From: Mnemiopsis leidyi
Taxonomy: Eukaryota > Ctenophora > Tentaculata > Lobata > Bolinopsidae
Assembly (NCBI GenBank): GCA_000226015.1
Contig: JH154090.1
Location: forward strand, 1,528 to 42,799
Direction of reading: 5' to 3'
DNA length: 41,272 nt
Shown here one piece after another: positions 31,275 through 41,272 of the stretch (positions are counted from its first letter, which is position 1; each line of letters starts with the position of its first letter). Both the position numbers and the translations under genes were made by a program. The notes under the pieces are model-generated. The model worked only from the letters and a program-made list of their open reading frames with translations, had not been told where the DNA came from and made no database searches.

Positions 31275-33666
31275 TCAATGCTCCTCGGCCGCTAGTTGCA
31301 ATGCCTGGTCAGCCTCTGCTTTAAGCTCCCTGTACGACTCAGCTATCATCTCCTTAGCAAAGTCGTCCAGCTCCAATCCAGTTCTCACCGACACCTTCCC
31401 AGTATAGTCCACAGTCACCTAATGAAAATTTCGGGAATTGAAATGACTTGTGTTTATCTTCATATCATTATCATGAGATGCCTGCTAAATTGAATTAGGG
31501 AGTGCTGCAAATTCGTCGTGTGCAAGTTTGTTCATCACCTTATCACATCATTTCTGATGGGGCAAAATTAAAGAACCGAATATTTCAAAAAGTGCACCTA
31601 TGTCATTTAGAGATACGGATTATCTCTTTGAAGGATTCACATTCAAGGTTTACTATGTATATGAGTACCAAGAAGTGCCATTTTAGTAACCTACAGTTTA
31701 CGCCTGAGAGAGACACAATATAGATTATAGATACTGCCATACTCACAGGGTAAGAGAAAAACACTCCCTGTGGAACACCGTACTCCCCGTTGCTAGGTAA
31801 CGCCATGGAAACATGTGTCCCCGATAGGGTACCATTGCTCCAGGATCTGAGATGGTCCGCTATAGCCTTGCCAGTCGACATTGTTGTCATTCCTCGTCTG
31901 TTTATTATCTCGCTGAACCGAGTTCTAACGGTCTGCGAATGTGATCAGGGAGTGATGTTATGTGGAGAAGAACTAGAAGTAGACCACCGTGTGTATTACT
32001 TAACAAATTTTCCTGCACTTCAACGCATATCATGTTAAAGTTGTCCACATCGACCTCTGCTAGAAGACAATTACAGATCGCTTGATCTAGAAACAATAGA
32101 AAAACAAACCTTCAGAAGTTCGCCTCTAGCCCAGGTAGGATCCACCAGGTCCTTGACCAGGGATACAGTGTTGGTGTGGGGGTTGAGGAGTGTGGCGTGA
32201 GAGAGGTCAGGGTACATGGTGGAGGAGTGGTTACCCCACACCACCACGTTCCTGATATGGTCCGTGTTACTGTGGGGACCCAGCTTCCTCGCTACCTGGC
32301 ATGGTGGTGTCAACTTGTAGTTATAGACGGATAGTTTATTTCAAGTTTTATTTAAGCTCAGAGTAAGATGTCACCATGAGATCAATGACGCTCAAAATCT
32401 GCTTCAAATTCAAGAGCAGTATGTTCCATTATTTTGCAGAATCTATCAGCTACCTGAGCGACGGTCCTATTGTGATCAAGCATAGAGAGTCCAGTAAACT
32501 GAGAAGGACATATAGACGGAGCATATTTCATTGTTATCAGAGCATTTGTGTTGCAGGGGTTTGCAACCACCAGGACATTTATAGATCTCTTGGCAACTTT
32601 CTCGAGAGCTTCTCCCGTTTCTCTGAAGATCTTTGTGTTTGCTCGAAGTAGGTCAATTCGTTCCATACCAGGGAGGTGTGGCATTGAAGCTATCAGGATG
32701 GCGATGTCTGCATCTGCAAACGCTTCCATGGGCGAGGTGGTTATCACACAATCTGAACAAAAGTTAGTAACATAGTCATACTCTAATTCAGTAAAACTCA
32801 CACAGCAGGGTAGCTAACTTAGGTCACTGTGAACCATTTCTAGATCTTTAATCCTTACTGTCTACATGCATTACTTCACATTACTAGTACTTGGTATTAG
32901 AAGTAGATAATGAAATGCGCTTAATACTGCCAGTGTTCAATGATTATTCTTATTTTTCATTAAAAGTAGATTGGTGACCACAACAATCGATAGTCTTAAT
33001 TTATTTACCTAAAACAACGTGACTAGCCAGATCTTCAATCTCTAGAGCTATTCCGTAGAGTGCATCCTTACTTTTTTCTATGTCCAGGAGATGAAGTATC
33101 ATCATCTGAGAAGGAGAGAGAGAGATTATCAAACAGATCTCTGACTTGCTACCCTACCAAGGGACAAGTCTTAAACTTTAACCAGTCATCAGATAGCACA
33201 TACTCCAGAATTCACCTAGACCTTTCACCATATCCAATTCTAAGCCATCGAAATGACACAATACAGAAGTCGATTTGGAAGACTTAATACACCGGTGTCT
33301 GATGAATGTCCACGATAGCTTCCTACTCTAGAAATCCTAAACTTAGCTGTAAGGTGTAGTAGTTAACCTGGTCATGCCCAAAAACGTCCCCTTTAGACAA
33401 ACTCTGTATAAGTGAGTATGCAATCCTCCCTGCAGCTCCCGTTATGCAAATCTTTATTGGAGTCTGAAAAGTTAAATATCTTTATTGTAACATTTGTAAG
33501 AAAAATGTTAGGAATACAAAGATCAAATTCAGAATAAGTTAAAACATTCATATCCTCTCACCAATGTACTAAAGTGATAGTTACATTCACGTATGTTTTG
33601 TTTAACGAGAGTTTGATGAAAGTTTTGATTTCAACTCACTTTTGTATTTGTAACGTTGCCTGACAT
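31275..33666 (-). CDS. MDH1: Malate dehydrogenase, cytosolic type
   Basis: Catalyses the NAD-dependent interconversion of malate and oxaloacetate. Exons in coding order: 33666-33640, 33463-33368, 33105-33009, 32752-32454, 32295-32110, 31932-31747, 31418-31275. Phases join, giving 344 residues (human MDH1 is 334). Visible motifs: nucleotide-binding [10 protein letters not shown] (17-26), the acidic residue of HLLDIE (Asp49), [17 protein letters not shown] (138-143), LDHNR (Asp166, Arg169), and the catalytic His in [11 protein letters not shown] (His196), then [13 protein letters not shown]. The substrate loop reads [10 protein letters not shown] where the usual cytosolic form is SMPRREGMER, so the first of the two loop arginines aligns with His99. 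The N-terminus MSGNVTNTK is short with no presequence, so a cytosolic enzyme is expected. It differs from the divergent MDH1B paralogue, which to my recollection lacks the GNHSS motif. Confidence 0.94.
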
Positions 33667-33860
33667 GGCCAATGTTTCCTTGTTGCAGTTGCTGACCACA
33701 AACTCGAACTCTAAAGTAAACTTAGAATTTGTAACTTAGATCTCTACTATATAGAAAAGGTACTTAAATTGATTTATTTTTATTGTTACTTTAGTTGGCT
33801 AGTTATTTAATTTGTTAGTTAGTTAGTTATATAATTTGTTAGTTAGTTAGTTAGTTTGTA

Positions 33861-33939
<79 letters not shown>

Positions 33940-36880
33940 AAGTTAGTTAGTTAGTTAGTTAGTAAATTTGATAGTAAGTCAGTTATTTGATTAGTTAGTT
34001 ACCTAAGTATTCAATTATAACGTTGGTTAGTTTGTTTGTTAATTAGTTATTTAGTCAACTAGTAAGTAAAAGTTAATTCGTAAGCTTAGCAGCAAGTTTT
34101 AAGTTTCAGGATAGTTATATTAGCACTGTGTTCTTGTGAAAGTAGCAATTTTACAATTACATTTCTGATCCATGACTGGATAGGTAAATAAATTATGTAG
34201 CATAGATAGATAAATTGTTTCTTTGTTGACGATTGGTCAACATGAAACTTTAGTTCAAAGTAGTTGGTTTAGCTTGTCACATAAATTATGTCATATAGAT
34301 AATATGGCGCCAATTTAACGCAGGTTGGCTTATGTCTTATGTCTATGATGCAACTAAATTTCCAAAAGCGACGCCAAACTAAAATCAATTCAAGTAAAGG
34401 CAACTGGCACGGGTTTGTACAATGAAACTACAATTTTCAACCCTAAGTATAAATCTTTATCTATCGAGAAAGAAGGTCGACAGGAGCTTCTGATTTAACT
34501 AAGGTATATGGTCGGAGGTCTAGAAGTAAGCAATGAACTAATGAATGAGTTTGCTAATACAACAATGAACCAGTGCACAGAGCAAAAACGGAGAAACCTA
34601 GCCACATGTACATATTATATACTTATAGAGAACTTTCATGATTTAAGTTCTACTTTGACTATACTTATAGAGCTATAAATAAAGATAATTTAGTTTCTAG
34701 GTCTACTTGAATGTACTAGTAATGTATGTGAGTAACCTGGGATTGGATAACAAATATTTATATAATGATCAAACAAGACGGTTAGTGTTACCAACTTGAT
34801 CGAAATGCGGACTAGACCGAAGTGTTCTAGAAAGATACCTTAAATAACTGTCAAGGAACACCATTAAGATTGTGGTTGGGGTTGAATAGAGAGTGCAATG
34901 TAATTCTCGATTCAATTTTGCTCCGACTCGAAGAACCTAGAAGCGAGTTAAGCTCATATCTATGCCGGTGTACTTATATGCGACTTGCATATCGACATTA
35001 AGACTTGGAGTAGGGGCGAGTATCCCGAGTTACCGTACCATATGGTGTAGGGCATTCTCCGGGTAGGAATAGTATACCGAGAATTAGATATGAAGTTAAC
35101 ATAACTAGCAGGACTGGATTTAGAATTAGATTGCTGTGCTGTCAGCTGGTAGCGATAGTCGAACTTCTTGTAGTTGTAGTAACTATTGTACCTGTAGCGG
35201 CCACGAATAAAAAAGCAGGACGTTACGTTTTTAACAACATGTCAAAACATGGGCCGCTTGCAATTTTTTAGTATCGATGACGGACCAAATTGCCGAAGAA
35301 AGTGAAAAATAAAACAATTCGTATTCCAATGCTGGTATCTGAAATTCTTATTAGTTGAATGATAGTGAAAATAACAATTTACGATTTAACACATAGCTCC
35401 TTAGTAACTAAATTCCTCAATAAAACTCAACATATTCACAATAACGTTAATACACGTTTGCTTCATTCTAGTGGAGTATTATCAGACCTAGGACAATCAA
35501 CTTTGAATATCTTCGTGAAAAAAATTTAATGAAGTGTGGTCATATGAATCTTTTGAGCAGTTAATAGCAAAAGATCAACTGTAAGTGTAATGTTAAAAAT
35601 AACTACAGCAAGAAATAAGACTTCATGAAAATCCCCTATGGCCATAAATATTGTCATTGAGGCGCATTACTATATGTATTTTAGTCATTTTTACTCGGAC
35701 AAACTTTTAGTTATATTGTTCATCATGTATACTGTCCGCTTAACACAAATTCCGACCATGTTCCGAGTTGGTTATCACAATTAGGCATTCCTATTTCGAA
35801 AAGAGATCGGAGAGAAGGATTAAGAACAACATTTTTTCCAGGAAATTTAAATTTTTAAAATCAATCAGCACCAGCGTTGTTAATCAACTAAACTATAGAA
35901 AAATTAAAAACGATTTGATAATCTTCATACACCAGATCTATTCATAGTATATTTCGACTTCAATTACAGTCAAAACTTTTCATAAATATCCTACAAATAT
36001 TGAAGCCTGAGCTTCAATTTAATTGTTGTGAATGTTTGGCGAGAAGTATTTCCAATTTTATTCGTTAAAACGGAAAATTGTTTCTATAAATCTATATCTT
36101 AATTGTTGTTACATCATGTCTGAGTTAACTAAAAACTTTGTTGCGCAATCTATTTTAAATTCGAGAGCCTTGTTACTACAAACAACGGAATATGTTACAA
36201 GATCCAATAAAACTATTCGCTTTAACATACGTCGGAATATCATTTCCATTATATTTCATCATAAAAAACATAGCAGAAATTATCCAGCCGATTAAGGCTA
36301 AGACGTTTAATTTCCCTGTAATTAACTGAAAATCACCATAAAATTCAAAATGCAGGAAACTTAAATATCAGATCGTCGCGTTGGCTCCTTAGGTCCTTAA
36401 CGTACAAACAAAATAGCCTTATATCACATCAGATGTAAACTATGTAAAAAACACGAAGGAATATCAATAAAAATCAACTTTTGATTGACTTAAAATCCTA
36501 AAAACTTAGACAAGAAATAAATATATATTTAACATCAAATACATAGTACCATACCATACCAACAAAAAAGCCCAGCTTTGTTTCTATCGGACGTAGCCTC
36601 TGAACAAAATACTTAATAAGTAACTTATTCGACCAAACAGAATACAGAAAAAAAAGTCCAAATAAGATGTTAAGTAAGAATCGATACTGCAAATTGACTT
36701 GTAGCTGTTTGCGAACATGTCGCTTGTTCCATTTCAAAATGCATATGGATGGTGCATACTGATGGTTAACATTACGAAATCTGAACTCCTCCGGCTCTAC
36801 GTCAGACGAAACCCCGCAGAACTAGGCTTCTAACATAAAATTGCTGTTTGAATTACTATCATATAATTGACAACTAAGTA
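33667..36880. other. Spacer between MDH1 and the E2F gene; no gene seen
   Basis: It should hold the MDH1 promoter and the E2F 3' untranslated region. A TTTACTTTAG acceptor-like sequence ends at 33711 (minus strand), 44 bases upstream of the MDH1 ATG. The TTAG microsatellite is at about 33785-33965. Open frames of 79-87 codons at 36032-36295 and 36498-36737 have no family likeness and I treat them as chance. Confidence 0.5.
33785..33965. repeat. (TTAG)n microsatellite
   Basis: Almost uninterrupted GTTA repeats with a few point changes (for example TTTGTTAG), about 180 bases, just upstream of MDH1. The unit is a tetranucleotide and should not be confused with the TTAGGG-type repeats at 28256-28275. 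Confidence 0.95.
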
Positions 36881-39800
36881 CTAAAACAGCTCAGTTGTGG
36901 ATATATCGAAGAGATCCATAAGTCCTTCTTCGTTGTCCATGGAGAAATAGTAGTCATGGTCCATGGGTGTGGGTGATATGGGGAATAGTGCTCGTAAATC
37001 TGCAAAAAATATTTAAGGGTCAATGTAAGTTTATGAAAACTATGTACCACAATACATGACATGCATACTACGCACACTACCTATACATTCATTGCATATT
37101 TAATGAGTTGTGAGCCAGCCAAAAACATGTGCACTAACCAGTGTCTTTGCGGACGTCTCCACAATAAGGAATGGGCTCTGAAAGAATTGAGTGTAAAGAA
37201 TTAATTAGGGCAGAGGGCAACCTCACGGGGAATTCGAATCGGCCTCCAAGGTCACTGGAATAGCGCCAGAAGTGTAAATATGCGGCAGGCTGCTGCACTA
37301 CACATACATCATTAGTAGAGCCGTACAACAATATAGCATTTGGATATGTAGCCGCATATTTCATGTTTCATTGCAGTGTATTGCCTTGAGCCGCTTTGTC
37401 CCGTTGCATTGCGGTGCTGTGTGTAACGCACGTTACATCGAGGTTTAATCCAGCTGAATCGGAAAAATTCAAAAAATGCTTTCGGCCGGCTGACAGTAGA
37501 TGATTATCGGCCGTCCAAATGTCTTCGCGCGTTACATAACCGAAATTTAGCGCGCGATATTCAAAACAGCATATATAGACCCAGGGTTGCAGTAAACAGG
37601 GAGTTGCATCAGCTGCAGCCTGCATACCCATCATCTAGTAGATTATATCTCAAAAAGGGAGCTATCTCTTAAGATTAAGGCAATTCGTAAACAAATGTTT
37701 AAATAGTAATTGGCTGTAACATTTTGTGGAGGCTATGGTTCGTGCGGGAGGATTAGAGCGCGCATTTTACGCGCGCAAAATTAAAACCACAACTTCATAA
37801 CATATCGACACGACTTAACGAAAAGAATAGGCGGTCTGATTTAGGGCACAAATATTGGCGTCTGTAGCTGTTTTTACAGCACAGAGCGTTTATGAATGCC
37901 AAATTGCAATACTGTCATGATTTAAAACAGTCTATAGCTAAATATAGTCGGGCAGCTGTAGAATCTAGACACTAAGGAGCCAGCACACTCTGCAACTGTA
38001 TTAGGCGGGAGTTAGACGCTAATTAGAGAACGGGATACACCTGCGCTAGGGATAGGTATCTTAGACCTCTAGGACAGGGGAAATTCAGAGGTTTCTACTT
38101 TCTTACCATAAGGTTTAACTCGATTATCATCAAAAACAACATCTTTTGATAGGATCTCTGGTTGAGTCGAATCAGATCGTTTTCGTTTTCGAACTTCGTC
38201 CTTAGTTGTCTGAAAATTTTGTTTGATAAAAAACAACCGACTTGACACGAATTGTTCGTTCTACAATCAAGATTCAAGCAGCAATAAGTGTAAACAATTG
38301 AAACCAATATAACTACTTCTCAAATAATACATCGTGTTTTAACATACCATTTCATTATCACCCCCACAAATCTTATCGTACGGAGGCTGGGGAGGCGGCA
38401 GAGGTTTAGGTATGGGCGGTACAGTCACCCTGTTTTCGTTTGGATACTCGTTATAGAACCGCCGCGGCGACAATCGAGCCGACGGTTTGTGTCCGTTAAT
38501 GATATTAGGATCCAGGTCTTGAAAGACAAAGCTGGTGTGAGAAACAGGCGAGGAGGGGATGTACGTTTTGTTCTTCCGCAGCGCAGACCGGCCACGCGTC
38601 ACGGGACTGGTGTTGGTAGGCGCAGTGTTTCTCACGTCGAGCAAACTGTGATTGGCAGTCACAGGTGTGGCGCGCGACTTGGCTTCCTTCGACTTGGTCT
38701 TATTGAGGAAGGTATTAGTCCTTGTTGGCTGATAATTTATATTTCCGTGTTTGATGCTGGATCTGATGGAGTCTGATAAGTTGGTGGGAGGTTTATTGTC
38801 GGAGGTGCCGTTAACCAGAGGTTGGGGTTTCGGTTCTGAGCAGGGGAAGGGAAGGGGAGGAGGAGGTTGCTGGCTGGGGGACCGTGTCTTGGTGTTGAGT
38901 TGGTGAGGTACTCCTGTCTGGTTCAATACCCACACGTCTATCGGTGATGTGCTGAAATGAGGAATGTTTAGAATTTTTTAGTTTTATTTACTGATTGTTA
39001 CTCGAATGGTATCATTCTACACTTTATTTAACCCGTTTGTAGGAGTGTAAATTCGATCTTGTTTCGCAATCATGTGCAAGTCTAATGATCGAACATTATT
39101 ACAATGAATGAGTATATTTCTTGCTAGATATCACGATACAGAGACTTAAGTTGAACATGAATGTGTACTACGTCCAAATAAGAACGCCGGCTAAAACCAG
39201 TAATTCCAACGGTAGTGCGTAGAAAACACCGCAATGCAAAGATAAGGAAGCATTTTGTACAAACTTTATTATATTGGCCGGTGTAAAGAATTCATATGTG
39301 TGTATCTGTGTGTACACCCGCTCTAGAATTAAGTGGTATTATGTTCAAGTCGAGTTGAATAAACTGCGGCTCTTGGTTCATGTACAAGACAGTTAAACAG
39401 TTCTTCTGCCAACCTTCATACCGCACATATTTTGTAAACATGGCGAGTAGTTCACGACGTTTAAATTTAGTGTAGTTTGTTTGTAACATTTTGTGTTCAA
39501 ATGATCGAGATTGGTAACTCAGCATTCCTCTTGGTGCTATTATCTTAGCCGTGACTTAATGACAAACATAAACCCGAGGTTAGATGATAGTAGCACAGTG
39601 TGACTATAAAACAAACCGTGATATGAAATAGTTACATGGTTTAGTTGAGTATGTAAATAAAAATTATCAGCTGATTTAAGAAGTCTATGCTCTGTCTATT
39701 ATGGATTGTTGCACTATATTATTTTAATTTAACGCAAACACGCAATATTTGGAAAGAGCAAAGCAACCAATTTCGCACCCCAGGAGCTAAAATTTGACAT

Positions 39801-39923
39801 AAATAGATCGACCCAAGGTTTACCAAACAACATCTATCATCTAATCATGTTTAAAATAAGTGGGAAGTATGATAAGCTCGTTTACCTGTCCATATGATAG
39901 TGCCAGTAATGTATACCCTCTCT
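36881..39923 (-). CDS. E2F4/5: E2F4/5-type transcription factor, C-terminal part
   Basis: E2F4/5 proteins bind DNA with a DP partner and recruit p107/p130 pocket proteins to repress cell-cycle genes. Exons found, in coding order: 39923-39886, 38951-38348, 38209-38107, 37177-37139, 36999-36881. They give 300 residues in joining phases. The first two spell HYHMDSTSPIDVWVLN, the end of the marked box (family form SGPIEVLLVN). The C-terminus has MDHDYYFSMDNEEGLMDLFD, matching the pocket-protein-binding DHDYIYNLDESEGVCDLFD of E2F4. Between them is a long Pro/Ser/Thr/Asn-rich linker with six SP/TP sites, and a basic VRKRKRSD patch in exon 38107-38209. The winged-helix DNA-binding and dimerisation domains were not found in 39924-41272 and should lie beyond the right edge. 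Confidence 0.87.
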
Positions 39924-41009
39924 CTGAAAGTAGAAATTTGTCAAACTTAGATTATATTAATAGAATAAGCACATAATTCGTGCGCTAATGTTTTGTGTTT
40001 GAACATTTACAACCAAAATAAGAGTTCAACCACTATTTCCTCTATCATTTTTCAATTTATGTTTGCGTTAGCTTAGCGGTAAATGTCACTTGAAATATAA
40101 GCGCGTGTGTAGGCTGAGACGGCCATGTTTAGCAATGAAATATCTGATACTACATTAAGCAATGAGATAACATTTACTGATGTGTAGGCTGTAGAAAGCA
40201 GGAAATAACTTTCGTCAAATGTACACTAGTGTACAGTGCAGCACTGTAACAGTATTGGTACACAGTGTGATGTACACACACGTCAACTTGGATATTATCA
40301 AGATAGGGATATCTATTACAGACGATCTTATCAAACTGTACTTTGAGATACACCATACATGGTTTCAAGGTGTTCTTCAACTCTTGGCCCATTTATAGAT
40401 ATAAAGATATAAGTACTTGTAAGTACTTTTTTTCTAAATAGTTATTTTCTGGCCAGACTTAATTTTAAATTATACAGCTGTAAATTTAAAGTGAAGAACT
40501 CGTAGCCGTTAAAATTTACGAACGCTCGTCTATTTTGTATCATTGCACAAATAGTTTTATGGGTGGAACTGTTCATCCACAAAATACGGAAAGAAAAGAA
40601 CTCATTTCATACAAAAACATGTCAACATATAAATACCAACATGACAACTAGCAGTAATTGTCGTAACTTAAGAAAAGAAATGGAGTTAGGACTTGGCATA
40701 ATTAGAGCAGTGCCGGTGTCTTAAATCTCCCCTAAACCTCAACATAAACCTCCATTCTTCACCATTATATCCCGTCTAAGTTAGAGATACACACAAACAC
40801 ACACACAAACACACACCGAGTGTGCACCGTGTACCTTCCCTGAACACATAATCCCATACTAAAGATGGATCGTATAACAATATGAAGTTTTTAAGGGGAC
40901 ATCGTACTTCCTTGACTTGGTCTCAGATAATGGCTTAACTGGACGCCACGCGGCCCACAAAGTCAGACCGCCACACGGCAGCTCAAATTTTTGTCTTCCT
41001 GCGGTCGGG

Positions 41010-41117
41010 AGTTAGCTGAAAGTGCCCCGTTACAAATTCTACCGGAGTTAGCTGAAACTGCCCCGTTACAAATTCTACCGGAGTTAGCTGAAACTGCCCC
41101 GTTACAAATTCTACCGG
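41010..41117. repeat. Three tandem copies of a 36-bp unit
   Basis: The unit starts AGTTAGCTGAAACTGCCCCG and is 36 bases long: 41010-41045, 41046-41081, 41082-41117. The copies are identical except for one G/C change in the first. It is a multiple of three, and the minus strand is open through all three copies (PVEFVTGQFQLT per unit), but no adjoining coding signal was found. Confidence 0.9.
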
Positions 41118-41225
41118 AATCTTATTTTTGAAGAACCCAGAAAAGGCCAATAACTACAGATTTTGGCTTAGAACTTGGTTTCGGGTAAGGACCCCTAAAA
41201 ACTAACCTGGGAGTATATTTGTTGC

Positions 41226-41226
<1 letters not shown>

Positions 41227-41272
<46 letters not shown>
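41227..41272. repeat. (GT)n microsatellite at the right edge
   Basis: An uninterrupted GT dinucleotide run that reaches the end of the window, so its true length is unknown. Confidence 0.95.

Larger units (their letters stand above)
39924..41272. other. Intron or upstream part of the E2F gene; no exon recognised
   Basis: I searched the minus strand by eye for the E2F winged-helix, DP-dimerisation and marked-box residues and found none. A 72-codon minus-strand frame (40174-40392) has no E2F likeness. Contents are AT-rich DNA, CA-rich runs at about 40790-40816, a triple 36-base repeat, and the terminal GT run. Confidence 0.55.

Noticed and set aside
36498..36737. Hydrophobic minus-strand 79-codon frame
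   Set aside because: It lies just past the E2F stop, in the probable 3' untranslated region. AT-rich DNA readily gives Phe/Leu/Tyr-rich frames, and no family was recognised.
37134..37634. Two successive minus-strand frames (37368-37634 and 37134-37364), the second running in frame into the small E2F exon
   Set aside because: I considered an alternative E2F start or retained intron. The exon 37139-37177 has good splice sites that join its neighbours in phase, and the upstream sequence has no family likeness, so the in-frame reading is probably chance.
1..41272. tRNA, rRNA or other structured RNA genes
   Set aside because: Looked for by eye for tRNA A and B boxes and rRNA-like stretches on both strands; none was convincing. 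A covariance-model scan would be decisive.

Overview
The window is AT-rich eukaryotic nuclear DNA from an animal, most likely an invertebrate. The coding regions are split into many short exons with GT-AG borders. The four recognisable genes are ordinary metazoan genes, and the introns are full of small inverted-repeat elements, minisatellites and a decayed Penelope-like retroelement. I could not fix the phylum. No bacterial features (operons, Shine-Dalgarno sites, CRISPR), tRNA or rRNA were seen. All gene models below were built by hand from splice sites, reading phase and remembered protein families. No search was run.

Layout. (1) 1-2243: possible 3' end of an unidentified plus-strand gene. 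(2) 3478-21306, plus: a 23-coding-exon, 1104-residue coiled-coil protein of the FAM184A/B family. Its introns hold a Penelope-like element (about 4433-6180, minus) and several MITE-like elements. (3) 22229-30717, plus: phosphatidylserine decarboxylase (PISD), the pyruvoyl enzyme that makes phosphatidylethanolamine. It has three candidate first exons, all ending in the same splice phase, and an unusual C-terminal tail of perfect 11-residue repeats. (4) 31275-33666, minus: cytosolic-type malate dehydrogenase (MDH1), seven exons, convergent with PISD. (5) 36881-39923, minus: the C-terminal half of an E2F4/5-type transcription factor. Its DNA-binding part is not found in the window and probably lies to the right.

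The genes do not form a pathway; this is ordinary animal gene order. The point of most interest is PISD. Human PISD is known to make alternative N-terminal isoforms that go to mitochondria or to lipid droplets. Here one first exon looks like a mitochondrial presequence, a second encodes a short proline-broken hydrophobic segment, and a third is short and basic. The C-terminus carries an 11-mer repeat array of the periodicity seen in perilipins, synucleins and LEA proteins. That combination could be a lineage-specific membrane or lipid-droplet targeting system, which is an inference. Other leads are a cluster of seven CACGTG sites around the PISD first exons, a 370-bp near-palindrome with telomere-like repeats in a PISD intron, and a histidine where malate dehydrogenases normally carry a substrate-binding arginine.
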